33,055 bases of DNA from Clostridiales bacterium (GTDB lineage: Bacteria; Bacillota; Clostridia; Peptostreptococcales; Acidaminobacteraceae): assembly GCA_030446305.1 (NCBI GenBank), contig JASUSA010000040.1, positions 1 to 33,055 of the forward strand. Direction: 5' to 3'. This document shows, piece after piece, positions 23,472-32,413 of the stretch (the first letter of the stretch is position 1; every line of letters starts with the position of its first letter). The translations under genes were made by a program, and so were the position numbers. The notes below the pieces were generated by a model that made no database searches, was not told the origin of the DNA, and saw only the letters and a program-made list of their open reading frames with translations.

Positions 23472-23565
23472 TTATCAGAGCATTGTTTTATCGTAATATT
23501 GTTTTCGTCATAATATTGTTTCATCATAACATTGTTTTGTCAGAATGTTACCTATCAGAGCATTG
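23472..23565. repeat. degenerate 16-18-bp tandem repeat spanning a gene's stop codon
   Basis: Plus-strand units begin at about 23472, 23486, 23502, 23519, 23535 and 23553, for example TTTTATCGTAATATTG and TTTCATCATAACATTG. ATCAGAGCATTG, which encodes the end and stop of the minus-strand membrane protein gene, appears exactly at both ends of the array. Confidence 0.75.
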
Positions 23566-24220
23566 CCATAACGCCGCCAATCACGGCTTTTACAACAAAG
23601 AATCCTACGATGAGACCACCTGTTAAAATCAAATTGGCAGATGTCGTCTGTTCAACCCACGGTGCACCATCTTGGTTGATATAATAATCATTCCTAAGTG
23701 CCAGTACCATATCCAGTAAGTGCAAGAGTATCATAAACACAACGACATAATTAAAGACCGTTTTCATCTGAACCAGTGCCGCATCAATGACAGCAACAAA
23801 CTGTGCCGGATCAAAGAGCACATCCATAATGGTACCGTCAATCACGCGAAGGCCAAGTTGAGCGATTGCAATGACAAAGCACAGAAAAACAAAAAATTTA
23901 ATCATAAATCCGAAAATCCAACGCCCGACAGAAGATTCGCCGAGCAGCATGCGCTTTGCAAGGTGCCATGTATTGATGTAGTTTGCATTGTAGGAGACAA
24001 TAGAAACCTTCGCGATATCATCACTGCGAAGCTGTCGAACTTCATGCTTTGTCTCGAGGAGCATGGTACTGCCCGCTGCTTTGGCAAGCGCCAGATACTG
24101 GTCTCGCTCCTCGCGGTCGATGCCTTCCACATGCAGCACTTCACCGTATTTCATGTGTATGCTCAATGCATAAAGCGTTTGCATGCTCCTAGGCTTTTCA
24201 GCCTTTTTTCTTTCAGTCAT
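23555..24220 (-). CDS. membrane protein of unknown function
   Basis: 221 residues. A basic start (MTERKKAEKPR) is followed by a soluble N-terminal region to about 100, then three hydrophobic helices (around 105-128, 155-175 and 195-218). I recognise no family. GGAGG precedes the ATG. It is the last gene of the run headed by the ferritin-like/VIT1 fusion, 75 nt after its neighbour, so a role in metal handling is possible but unproven. Its stop lies in a tandem repeat. Confidence 0.8.
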   Translation of the reverse strand: MTERKKAEKPRSMQTLYALSIHMKYGEVLHVEGIDREERDQYLALAKAAGSTMLLETKHEVRQLRSDDIAKVSIVSYNANYINTWHLAKRMLLGESSVGRWIFGFMIKFFVFLCFVIAIAQLGLRVIDGTIMDVLFDPAQFVAVIDAALVQMKTVFNYVVVFMILLHLLDMVLALRNDYYINQDGAPWVEQTTSANLILTGGLIVGFFVVKAVIGGVMAML

Positions 24221-24295
24221 TTAAACCTCCAAATCGTAATATTTATAATTACCCAATGTCGATAACATTACCCAAACATTCATCCCATGTTTATT

Positions 24296-24757
24296 TTAAA
24301 CACTAAAGGTTTTCAGCTTTTTAACAAAATCATCCTTCTCTTCGATGAGTTCACTGAGCACATAGTAGGAAACCGAAGACGCAACAACTTCATTAACCAC
24401 CATACGACCCTGAATATCAATTAAAAGTGCATACAGGCTTTCTTCAAGTGCAATAACAAATGTCATAAAATCATGCCGTGTCTGAAGATCTGGCGCGATC
24501 ATAACATTGGCAAATTGATTGACCAAAGATGAGATTTTATCATAAGTCCCAAAGTCAATGGCCTCTGCCATTTCATTTGAAATATTGGCAATAATCGCCT
24601 GATAGTGTTCGATGTCTTTATCAATTTGTTTCACGATAATGCGAATGACCAATTGCAGTCCCGGATCATCAACGCGCTGACACTGCTGTTCATAGATTTC
24701 CTTTTTCCGTACGGAAAGCCCAATGGCCTTCTGGACGACATCTCTGATATCATACAT
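24296..24757 (-). CDS. ferritin-like all-helical protein
   Basis: 153 residues, predicted almost entirely helical. It looks like a four-helix ferritin/rubrerythrin-type bundle: KKEIYEQQ in helix 1, IEHYQAII in helix 2, ALEESLYALL in helix 3 and ELIEEKDDFVKKL in helix 4. The full ExxH metal-ligand set of ferritins is not clearly present, so it may have lost diiron chemistry. GAGGAAGC precedes the ATG, and the gene starts 33 nt after the VIT1 fusion, suggesting a partner in iron storage or sensing. The family assignment is tentative. Confidence 0.7.
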   Translation of the reverse strand: MYDIRDVVQKAIGLSVRKKEIYEQQCQRVDDPGLQLVIRIIVKQIDKDIEHYQAIIANISNEMAEAIDFGTYDKISSLVNQFANVMIAPDLQTRHDFMTFVIALEESLYALLIDIQGRMVVNEVVASSVSYYVLSELIEEKDDFVKKLKTFSV

Positions 24758-24790
24758 ATTGCTTCCTCCTCAGATTCTGTCTTTCTACAA

Positions 24791-25645
24791 TTATAATTCG
24801 AATCCAAAGACAACTTTAACGACAACACCAATAAGGAAAGAAATCAGCGAAACAGTCAAACTTATACCAGCCATCTCAAAAAAACGTCGTTTAAACGGCA
24901 GGTCCTTTGCAACAGAAATATAATAATTAAAACCAAAAATAATCAATACCGCCACCACCAACATGGTCACCAAACTAATATAGGGATTCCCTATGAGCAG
25001 GTAAGGCAAAATCAGTAGCATAACAGTGAGCACATAAGCAATTCCCGTATAAATTGCCGATTTAAGCGCATGTTCACCTTCACCTTCCTGACGCGTTGAC
25101 AGAAATTCGGATGCCGCCATGGAAAAAGAAGCAGAAATACCGGTAATAAGACCTGTCAATGCAATGATTTTAGCATTTTGAAAGGCAAATGTATACCCTG
25201 CCAGCGCCCCGGTTAGCTCTACGAGGGCATCGTTTAGACCTAGGACAATAGAACCGACATAGTTGAGCCGCTCTTCGTCCAGCATATCAATGAGTGTCTT
25301 TTCATGACGTTCTTCATCTTCAATAATCGCTTTCAAAATCGGATCGTCATCATAGAGTTCCTGATATTTCGCCTGCTGGGCATCCTCTGCCTTTTCCATC
25401 AGCTTAACACTAAACGTAAACCCCAGAAAAAAACTGATAACGGCATAAAAATTAATCAGCAGCCAGTTTGGCTTTAGCTCGCGCTGCGTTTGCGCTTTGA
25501 GTCGATGATAATGCTTAAGTTCATCTTTGCTGATTTCAAGTAAAATTTCTTTATTATGAGCATCCTTTATACGGCCTGCTATTTTACGGTAAATATGATG
25601 TGCGTTAATTTCATTTTGCTGTTCAATTAAATACTCCGGTTTCAT
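24791..25645 (-). CDS. ferritin-like domain fused to VIT1/CCC1 iron-manganese transporter
   Basis: 284 residues. Residues 1-130 form a ferritin-like domain with EINAHHIYRKIA, KDELKHYHRL and EDEERHEKTLIDML supplying Glu/His ligands. The rest is a VIT1/CCC1 transporter with VGSIVLGLNDALVELTGALAGYTFA and SMAASEFLSTRQE. This arrangement resembles MbfA-type exporters, in which the ferritin domain feeds iron or manganese to the membrane channel. TAGGAGG precedes the ATG. It heads a three-gene operon with two further small proteins. Export rather than uptake is inferred from the family. Confidence 0.92.
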   Translation of the reverse strand: MKPEYLIEQQNEINAHHIYRKIAGRIKDAHNKEILLEISKDELKHYHRLKAQTQRELKPNWLLINFYAVISFFLGFTFSVKLMEKAEDAQQAKYQELYDDDPILKAIIEDEERHEKTLIDMLDEERLNYVGSIVLGLNDALVELTGALAGYTFAFQNAKIIALTGLITGISASFSMAASEFLSTRQEGEGEHALKSAIYTGIAYVLTVMLLILPYLLIGNPYISLVTMLVVAVLIIFGFNYYISVAKDLPFKRRFFEMAGISLTVSLISFLIGVVVKVVFGFEL

Positions 25646-25722
25646 AAAAGCCTCCTAAGCCTATTTTAACTTTTTTTAACCTGCTTCGCATCTGATATTA
25701 GAAAATATCACACCAATTTAAT

Positions 25723-25753
25723 GAAAAAAACCTCGATCGCATTTGACCGAGGT
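25723..25753 (-). terminator. terminator of the permease gene
   Basis: On the minus strand ACCTCG (25753-25748) pairs with CGAGGT (25735-25730), followed by a seven-T run. Confidence 0.8.
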
Positions 25754-25818
25754 ACCAATAAAACATTGGATTTTAGATTGGGTATATAAAAATTTACGGT
25801 TAACAAAATTATTTTGAC

Positions 25819-27051
25819 TTATCGATATAAACCGATAAAGCCTAGGAGTGCTGCAAAGAGAATGGAACCAAAACCAAGTGCTAAAAGTTTTGCAAAGAAT
25901 TTCTCTTTATCAACGCGGTCAGTAGAGGATGCCATCGCAAGTGCGCCAAGTGTTGAGAGCGGGCTGTAAGTAACCACATGTGCGCCGACGACAATACCTG
26001 AGATCAGCGATGAAGCAGTGATCGTGCCACCCATTTGCTCAACGATGCCATTAACGGTAGGAATCAGCGTTGGCATAACAACGCCTGAAGCACTGGAGAC
26101 AGATGACATCAGACCACCCATAATCGCCATGATCGCCGGTGCTGTATGTTTGCTCATAATGCCTGCCAAGAAAGTAGAAAGCGCATCGATACCACCGGAT
26201 ACCTTCACCACATTGACTAAAATGGCAACACCTGCAATCAGGAGCAGCGTCGACCAAGGTACATTGGCAATGGCGTCTTTCTGTACGCTTGGCGATAGGA
26301 GCAGCAGTACTGCTGCCCCGAGGAATGCAGTCATACCAATATCTTGCTTAAAGATGAGAATGGCAACGATTACAAGTAAAATGACGACCAGTGTTTGGAG
26401 CTGTTCTTTATTAAATTGAATCGTCGCTTTCTCTTTTGTGGCGCGCCCTTTAAGTTTATGGCCGCCAAATGCAAAATAAAAGACAATCGCCTGCAATGTC
26501 GACGTTAAAACAACACTTAAGAAAATCGGCGTATAATTGGTAACCCCTGCTTCTGCCGCAAGATTGCTCGCAATAATGCCGGAAGGAGACAGCGGTGACA
26601 AGCCGCCGGCTAATGAGCCTGCAATGACAATGGTCGCCATTAAAAGGTCAGAAATATCCTCTTCTTTAGCCACTTCCATGGCAATTGGCAGCATCAGCGC
26701 CGGTACGACGATCGGTCCCGGACCCGCTGCAGCAATCACGGTACACATGATAAAAAAGAAGATCGGCAGCAGTTTTGTATTGCCGCCAGCCATTGCCGAA
26801 ACTTTTCTGGCAATTAGCTCAAGGGTACCATTTACTTTTGCAATACTAAAGAGCAGTGTCATGCCCAATAAAATAATGAATAATTTCGTTGGAAAACCGG
26901 ATACATAAATATCTTTTGCCGACATACCGGCAATGTAATACCCGACGACATAGGCAAAAGCGATGCCGACAAGTCCCGTGTTAACCTTTCGCTTGAACCC
27001 GATAAAGATTGCAACGACGAGTGCAATCAACGTAATAAGCTGAATGTTCAT
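25819..27051 (-). CDS. MatC/SLC13-like dicarboxylate permease
   Basis: 410 residues with about eleven to twelve membrane helices. The internally repeated pseudo-twofold segments, GPGPIVVPALMLPIA ... GGLSPLSPSGIIAS and VSSASGVVMPTLIPT ... VVTYSPLSTLGALA, are typical of MatC-type and other ion-transporter carboxylate carriers. The likely substrate is a C4-dicarboxylate, malonate or a similar organic acid moved with Na+ or H+. AGAGGGGG precedes the ATG. It has its own sigma-54 promoter and lies next to an NtrC-type two-component system, which probably induces it when the acid is sensed. Confidence 0.85.
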   Translation of the reverse strand: MNIQLITLIALVVAIFIGFKRKVNTGLVGIAFAYVVGYYIAGMSAKDIYVSGFPTKLFIILLGMTLLFSIAKVNGTLELIARKVSAMAGGNTKLLPIFFFIMCTVIAAAGPGPIVVPALMLPIAMEVAKEEDISDLLMATIVIAGSLAGGLSPLSPSGIIASNLAAEAGVTNYTPIFLSVVLTSTLQAIVFYFAFGGHKLKGRATKEKATIQFNKEQLQTLVVILLVIVAILIFKQDIGMTAFLGAAVLLLLSPSVQKDAIANVPWSTLLLIAGVAILVNVVKVSGGIDALSTFLAGIMSKHTAPAIMAIMGGLMSSVSSASGVVMPTLIPTVNGIVEQMGGTITASSLISGIVVGAHVVTYSPLSTLGALAMASSTDRVDKEKFFAKLLALGFGSILFAALLGFIGLYR

Positions 27052-27175
27052 ATGAAACCCCCTCTAATAAACTTTATAATGTCGATAAATGCCGTGCTCG
27101 GTTTCTTCCCCTATCACAATGATGCTGTGGAAAGTGGCGCCTTATAACACCTCCCCGCGCCATACTTTTATATTT

Positions 27176-27192
27176 CGCAAATTTGATGCCAG
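27176..27192 (-). promoter_or_regulatory. sigma-54 (-24/-12) promoter of the permease
   Basis: On the minus strand CTGGCAT-CAAAT-TTGC, with GG at 27190-27189 and GC at 27178-27177. The start is near 27165, 114 nt before the ATG. A palindrome TGGTTTGAACCA (27239-27250) lies 74-85 bp upstream of the start, and AAGTTG/CAACTT (27359-27380) farther up; both are candidate activator sites. Confidence 0.87.
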
Positions 27193-27284
27193 TCTTTCAA
27201 ACAGCATTTATATGCCCTCTTGGTTATTGATTTTACAATGGTTTGAACCAGATTCAGGTCAATTGAAAACCGCATCATTCTCAA

Positions 27285-27332
27285 CAAAAAAAGTGGCTAA
27301 AAATAAACCACTCCGGTCAATTTTCAGCCACT
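27285..27332 (-). terminator. terminator of the two-component operon
   Basis: On the minus strand AGTGGCTGAAAAT (27332-27320) pairs with ATTTTTAGCCACT (27304-27292), with one mismatch, followed by a run of T. It isolates the response regulator transcript from the permease promoter. Confidence 0.88.
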
Positions 27333-27477
27333 GCCCTGTCAAATATCAATGCTTTATAAAGTTGTTATCTAAATCAACTTGCCTTTTCGTTAGCCATTCC
27401 CTTATCGTTGTTCTTGACAGCCATTTCACGATGCACAATATCAATTTCCTATGAAATGATCGCATCCTAATGGCTTT

Positions 27478-28803
27478 TTAAGGTTTATCAATACGGTATT
27501 TTTCCATTTTATTGCGAAGTGTCGTCCTTGAAATACCTAAATCATTCGCTGTTTTCGTAATGTTGTACTGATTTTTCGCGAGGCTCTGAACAATCACTTC
27601 CCGTTCTGCGTTTTCAAGATTGCCATCCATACCAGTGTTGCTGCCAACTTCAAAAAATACATCTTTAGGCAGGTCATCCACGTCAATGTACCGTCTGTCA
27701 GAGAGAATCATAATCCGTTCGATGGTATTTTTTAGTTCTCTGACATTGCCCAGCCATTCATAAGAGGTTAAAAGCGCCATCGCTTCATCTGTCACGCCGA
27801 TAATGGATGTATTCATTTTCTGCTGATAGTAACCGATAAAGTGTGAAACCAGCAGCGGAATATCCTGACGCCGTTGCCTGAGTGGAATAACATTGATCGG
27901 AATAATATTTAGCCGATAATAAAGATCGAGTCTGAAATGATCATAGGTGATCTCTTCGCGAATCTTTTTATTGGTTGCCGATATAACCATCGCTTCAAAG
28001 GCAATATCGTCTGTACCCCCGACGCGCTTAAACTGTTTGTTCTCAAGGACGCGCAATAGTTTTGCCTGAAGATCAAGATCCATATCGCCAATTTCGTCAA
28101 GAAATAGAATGCCGCCATTTGCTTTTTCGAGCAGGCCGATTCGCTGTTCTCTCGCTTCGGTAAAAGCACCTTTTTCGTAGCCAAAGAGAATACTCTCCTG
28201 CAACGATTTGGGGACGGCTGCACAGTTCAGCGCCACATAGGGTCGATTACTGCCAAAACTGTCGTAAATGTATTTGGCGATCACTTCTTTACCGGAACCG
28301 CTTTCTCCCTGTATGAGAATATTGGTGTTAATGCCGCTGTTCACAATGCGTTTAACGGTGTCCTTGATTTGAAGAATGCTCTCATCCGAACCAATAAACC
28401 CATTAATGCCTGATTTATCAATTTCAATTTCAGAACGCTTTTGAATAAATGCCAGCACGCTTTCAACCGACTTTTTAATCTCTGACAGCGAAAAAGGCTT
28501 TGTGTAGTAATCATATGCGCCCATTTTCATCGCTTTGACCGCAAGTCTTACCTCACTCATATACGTAATCATAATGACAACCGTGTCAATTTTGATCTGA
28601 TTAATTTGCTTCAATACTTCAATGCCATCAATGCCTGGCAATTTAATGTCAATGATGGCAAGTTTAATCGCTTCTCGCTTTAATATTTCGAGACCTTCTT
28701 CGCCCGTTCCCGCCATTAACAATTCAACGCCTTCGATCTTTGACAGTTTAAGTCCCAATGAGTATCGAATGCTCTCTTCGTCGTCAATAATCAATATTTT
28801 CAC
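27478..28803 (-). CDS. NtrC-family sigma-54-dependent response regulator
   Basis: 441 residues with a GTG start after GAGGGGGG. The receiver domain has the phospho-accepting D52 (IIDIKLPG) and K102. The AAA+ domain has Walker A GESGSGKE (166-173), the sigma-54 loop GAFTEA (212-217) and Walker B GILFLDE (231-237). A Fis-type helix-turn-helix (TKTANDLGISRTTLRNKM) ends the protein. It lies 13 nt behind the histidine kinase and next to the permease, whose -24/-12 promoter is its expected target. The loop reads GAFTEA rather than GAFTGA, an unusual change at a position that contacts sigma-54. Confidence 0.96.
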   Translation of the reverse strand: MKILIIDDEESIRYSLGLKLSKIEGVELLMAGTGEEGLEILKREAIKLAIIDIKLPGIDGIEVLKQINQIKIDTVVIMITYMSEVRLAVKAMKMGAYDYYTKPFSLSEIKKSVESVLAFIQKRSEIEIDKSGINGFIGSDESILQIKDTVKRIVNSGINTNILIQGESGSGKEVIAKYIYDSFGSNRPYVALNCAAVPKSLQESILFGYEKGAFTEAREQRIGLLEKANGGILFLDEIGDMDLDLQAKLLRVLENKQFKRVGGTDDIAFEAMVISATNKKIREEITYDHFRLDLYYRLNIIPINVIPLRQRRQDIPLLVSHFIGYYQQKMNTSIIGVTDEAMALLTSYEWLGNVRELKNTIERIMILSDRRYIDVDDLPKDVFFEVGSNTGMDGNLENAEREVIVQSLAKNQYNITKTANDLGISRTTLRNKMEKYRIDKP

Positions 28804-28816
28804 GTTTCGCCCCCCT

Positions 28817-30988
28817 CTAAGCCATTGGCAATGATATTGTAAACGTCGTCCCGACGCCTAATTTACTTTCGACGCCTATTTCGCCCTCCATATCCCGTAT
28901 GATTTTATAAGCAATGGATAGGCCGAGCCCATTGCCGGATTGCTTCGTCGAATAAAACGGTTCGAAGATATTGTTAATATCAGCTTCTTGAATGCCAACG
29001 CCTGTATCCCGAATGATGATTTCGGCCATTTCACCGCGCTTTCTGAGTGTAATGCTAATGTTGCCCTCATCCTGAATGGCCTGTATGGAATTCTTCATAA
29101 TATTGATCAGCGTCTGTTTTAGACCACGGCGATTAACTTTTATTTCGATGTGCTCACTGTCAAAGTATCTGCGAATGCTGATGTTATTGTTAATGAGTTC
29201 CATTTTTAAAATATTGACTGCTTCATCAACGATTTTGCCAAGATCCACAACGGTACTGCCGCTTTTATTCTGTCGGGCAAAGTTTAAATAGTTCAGAACA
29301 ATATCATTGAGATCTTTCAGTTCCTTCTCAAACAAATCAAGGATGTGTTCTTTTTCTTCTTCCGTAACATCATCGCTTCGGAAAAGTTCCAGCAAATTGC
29401 TGAGCCCCGAAAGCGGGTTGCCGATTTCATGAATAATCGAGGATGTGAATTCGCCGAGAATGCTAATGCGATCTTCACGTTTCAGCTCTTCATCCAGCAT
29501 TTTCTCTTTTTCCGTATCCTGAATGAGGAAGACGTAACCGACAACATCGCCCTTCGCATTGGCAACAGAGGATATGTTGATGCGGCAATGAATGGATTCC
29601 TGCTGATTTCGAATGAGCACCTGCTCATAGTTTGCGGTATTGTCATTATTTTTCTCATATTCATCAATAATGCCGCCAAGGTCTATTTTGATCGCCTGCG
29701 ACAGCGTTTCACAAGGGAAGTGCACGTAGTCACGCTTCCATAACCCTGTAATGTTTTCAAGCGCATGATTGAATAAGGTGATTTCGCGATTGGCATCAAT
29801 GGCGAGCACACCATTGCCCGCACTCATCAAGATGTTGTTCAAATACTGCTGTAGGTTAAATTCTCGTTTAATAGATGCTTCCAGTTCGACGACTTTATTG
29901 TCAAGCTGTACCGTCATATCTTTAAAGGCATCGTACAGCTCACCGATTTCACCGTTAGACTGATGTTCAAAGAGTGTTGGTGCATAACCGCTATAACTCA
30001 GTTTTCGCACTTTACTCACAAGGCTCTCAATCGGAAGTGTGATGCTGTATGCCAGCAACAGGCCTAAAAACAAACTGACAATGACAGTAAAAATCGAAAT
30101 AGACATCAGGCGATCCATAATTTTCTGGGTATCCTGCAGAATGACCGCTTCACTCTGTTCAACCATAACCATCCATCCGGTGTTCTCCACATATGTGATG
30201 GCTTCATAATACATCTGACCGTTCTTTTTTGTTTCCCCAATGCCGACGAGCTTGTCCGCAAGCACACCGTAGAGCGATGTCTCCTGCCCTTCTAGTGTAA
30301 CGGGATTGTCCGCCATATAGCCTATTTGTTCACCATCAGGCAAGGCTTCTGCTGATTCCGGACCGACGATAAGCGCGCCGTAAGAATCAACCACCCAAAA
30401 ATCGCCGTTAAAATCCCGTTCCTTGTATGCAATGACATTTTTGATATTCTCAAGTGGAATCCCTGCGGCAATCAGCCCTGATATGTTGTGATTTTCATCA
30501 AAGATAGGGGCTGCCACGACAAAATGCGGCTGTCCCAAGACGCGGCTGATATAGAGCCGACTGATATAGGGCTCGCCGTTTGCCATAATATACTGATAGT
30601 AGTCACGATCCGTATACTCATAGCGTTCAATGGCATTTTCATTGATCGGTTTCGAAAAGATGAGCTTTCCATCTTTGCCCATGTAGAAAATTAAATCAAA
30701 ATAATCGTAGTTGTCATAAATACGCGAAAGCTCTTCTTTGATTTTTTCTTCATCAGATAGACTGTGACTTGAAAAATTACTGGCTGTCACAATGGTCTTT
30801 TTGGCACTCTCCAAATAGAGTGCAATTTTTTCGTTAATGGTTTCTGAGATAACGCTGTTCTTGTTTAGCGCCTCATTAATCGAATGTACGCGTACGGTGT
30901 GAAGAATGATGAATGAACTGACAAAAATCACCGATAAGACGTAAAGCAATATAACCACCGGTATTCTGATTTTCAAACTTTTAAACAC
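28817..30988 (-). CDS. sensor histidine kinase with dCache-type sensor, HAMP and PAS
   Basis: 723 residues from the GTG that lies 7 nt after GGGGG; the ATG eight codons upstream has no ribosome site. TM1 is near 8-30. A large extracellular region (about 35-285) with a PSF-like YYQYIMANGEPYIS segment suits a double Cache domain of the DctB type. TM2 is near 295-315, followed by HAMP, a PAS domain (GNGVLAIDANREI), HisKA with H520 (IIHEIGNPLSG) and HATPase_c (NSIQAI, RDTGVGI, GNGLGLSIAYK). It would sense an external carboxylate and phosphorylate the NtrC-type partner 13 nt downstream. The ligand is not inferable from sequence alone. Confidence 0.93.
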   Translation of the reverse strand: MFKSLKIRIPVVILLYVLSVIFVSSFIILHTVRVHSINEALNKNSVISETINEKIALYLESAKKTIVTASNFSSHSLSDEEKIKEELSRIYDNYDYFDLIFYMGKDGKLIFSKPINENAIERYEYTDRDYYQYIMANGEPYISRLYISRVLGQPHFVVAAPIFDENHNISGLIAAGIPLENIKNVIAYKERDFNGDFWVVDSYGALIVGPESAEALPDGEQIGYMADNPVTLEGQETSLYGVLADKLVGIGETKKNGQMYYEAITYVENTGWMVMVEQSEAVILQDTQKIMDRLMSISIFTVIVSLFLGLLLAYSITLPIESLVSKVRKLSYSGYAPTLFEHQSNGEIGELYDAFKDMTVQLDNKVVELEASIKREFNLQQYLNNILMSAGNGVLAIDANREITLFNHALENITGLWKRDYVHFPCETLSQAIKIDLGGIIDEYEKNNDNTANYEQVLIRNQQESIHCRINISSVANAKGDVVGYVFLIQDTEKEKMLDEELKREDRISILGEFTSSIIHEIGNPLSGLSNLLELFRSDDVTEEEKEHILDLFEKELKDLNDIVLNYLNFARQNKSGSTVVDLGKIVDEAVNILKMELINNNISIRRYFDSEHIEIKVNRRGLKQTLINIMKNSIQAIQDEGNISITLRKRGEMAEIIIRDTGVGIQEADINNIFEPFYSTKQSGNGLGLSIAYKIIRDMEGEIGVESKLGVGTTFTISLPMA

Positions 30989-31129
30989 GTGGACACCCCC
31001 ATCCCATGTCATACTTTAACGCTGCATTTTCCCCCCATAATAAGATACACGCAGACGCCGTTCATCACTATTCTACCATTAATCTGAATTCGCGACGGTA
31101 AATCATTTGTTTTTGATCTTAATTTTCAT

Positions 31130-31167
31130 AAAAATAAGGGAATAGAATCGATGATGATTCCATTCCC
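31130..31167 (-). terminator. terminator of the alpha/beta hydrolase gene
   Basis: On the minus strand GGGAATGGAATC (31167-31156) pairs with GATTCTATTCCC (31149-31138), with one mismatch, followed by a T-rich TTATTTTTA. The remaining 30989-31272 sequence holds no other element I can support. Confidence 0.75.
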
Positions 31168-31272
31168 CAGCTTTATAACTTAAGCTAAGCCATTATTCAT
31201 TTATTCGCAATTGATGCAATTTCTATGAGTGATAAGCATAGATGCTTTTGTGTTTATAAAGCTTCTACGCAC

Positions 31273-32205
31273 TTATATCGCTTCAATTACACGTATGCGA
31301 TCTTGCATTACCCGCTTTGCAACTTGAATGGGCGTTGCATCATACCCATGATTACATCCCGGATGAACATGCAGCTCAACCGAAACGCCTGCCTGCCAGA
31401 GTTTTGAAGCATACTGAACGGTTTCATCTCTGAAGATATCAAGTTCACCAACTTCTAAATAAGTCGGTGCCAATCCTTCAAAATTTTTATTGCGGGCTGG
31501 TGAAACGATGGGCGAAACATGATCACCACCCACGTCATCCCCGATAATTGCGTACCAAGCTGTATAGTTATTGTCGTATGACCACGAAAGGAAAGGCACC
31601 ATCAGCGGATCAGGTTCGACTGTGCGATCGTCAAGCATTGGGTAGATGAGTATTTGCTTTGCCAGCGAAAAACCTTGATCTCGCGCTAAAATAGCAACAC
31701 CAGCCATAATCCCTGCGCCGCCACTGTCACCGGCAACAGCAATTCTTGTCGGATCAACGCCAAGTTCTGAGGCATGTTCGGCAAGCCAAACACAAGCTGC
31801 ATAAGTATCTTCTGTACAAACAGCGCCCGGATATTCAGGTGCAAGCCTATATTCTACAGATAAAAACGGCACACCACTTTGACTAACATAATTGGCGACA
31901 ATGGAATCATGCCCCTCCACACTGCCGAGTATCTTCCCGCCGCCATGTGCATAGACGACAGCAGACCCGGGATTCGATCCCTTTTTTGTATACCATCTGA
32001 GATCAATCATCGTACCGTCTTTTACCATAACTGAAAATGATTTTCTTTCCACATCAGGATATTTTGGGGCGACTGCAGCCATCGCATTCCACATCGCACT
32101 GTATGTCGCCCGAATAGTTTGCCAATCGCCTCGTTCAATTGAAGTTGCACTTTGTGCACTCTTTGAAAGCAGTGCCTTTATTTCTGGATCTAAAGAAAAC
32201 GCCAT
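31273..32205 (-). CDS. alpha/beta hydrolase of the HSL (esterase/lipase) family
   Basis: 310 residues from the ATG after GGAGGT; an in-frame ATG four codons earlier overlaps that site. The oxyanion-hole HGGG (87-90), nucleophile S161 in GDSGG, acid in ELDIFRDE and base in CNHGYD give the full triad of the hormone-sensitive-lipase family. These enzymes hydrolyse short-chain or aromatic esters in the cytosol. No signal peptide is present. It is divergent from an Rrf2-family gene, with a -35-overlapping inverted repeat in between, suggesting the Rrf2 protein controls it. Confidence 0.93.
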   Translation of the reverse strand: MAFSLDPEIKALLSKSAQSATSIERGDWQTIRATYSAMWNAMAAVAPKYPDVERKSFSVMVKDGTMIDLRWYTKKGSNPGSAVVYAHGGGKILGSVEGHDSIVANYVSQSGVPFLSVEYRLAPEYPGAVCTEDTYAACVWLAEHASELGVDPTRIAVAGDSGGAGIMAGVAILARDQGFSLAKQILIYPMLDDRTVEPDPLMVPFLSWSYDNNYTAWYAIIGDDVGGDHVSPIVSPARNKNFEGLAPTYLEVGELDIFRDETVQYASKLWQAGVSVELHVHPGCNHGYDATPIQVAKRVMQDRIRVIEAI

Positions 32206-32295
32206 TTCTACCTCCATTCATTGTCTAGGGAATAAAAACTTAAACCAGCACACGCTACAAATGCGCTTTATTTGTGATTTTTTTTGCACATTTAA

Positions 32296-32324
32296 AGTTT
32301 AACCCTTCTGAATTAATTCGTCAA
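32296..32324 (-). promoter_or_regulatory. promoter of the alpha/beta hydrolase
   Basis: TTGACG (32324-32319), a 17-bp spacer and TAAACT (32301-32296). Confidence 0.65.
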
Positions 32325-32334
32325 TCTATTTGAC
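32320..32334. promoter_or_regulatory. candidate Rrf2 operator
   Basis: GTCAA-TCTAT-TTGAC is a 5-bp inverted repeat with a 5-bp spacer that covers the -35 box of the hydrolase promoter, in the divergent region shared with the Rrf2-family gene. Confidence 0.4.
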
Positions 32335-32384
32335 AATAAATATTTAATTATCAATTCATCGTCTGGCGTTTCTTGTAGCCTCTA

Positions 32385-32413
32385 TTGCAATTAAAAGTTA
32401 ATCAGTTTATAAT
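32385..32413 (+). promoter_or_regulatory. promoter of the Rrf2-family gene
   Basis: TTGCAA (32385-32390), a 17-bp spacer and a perfect TATAAT (32408-32413). Confidence 0.75.
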
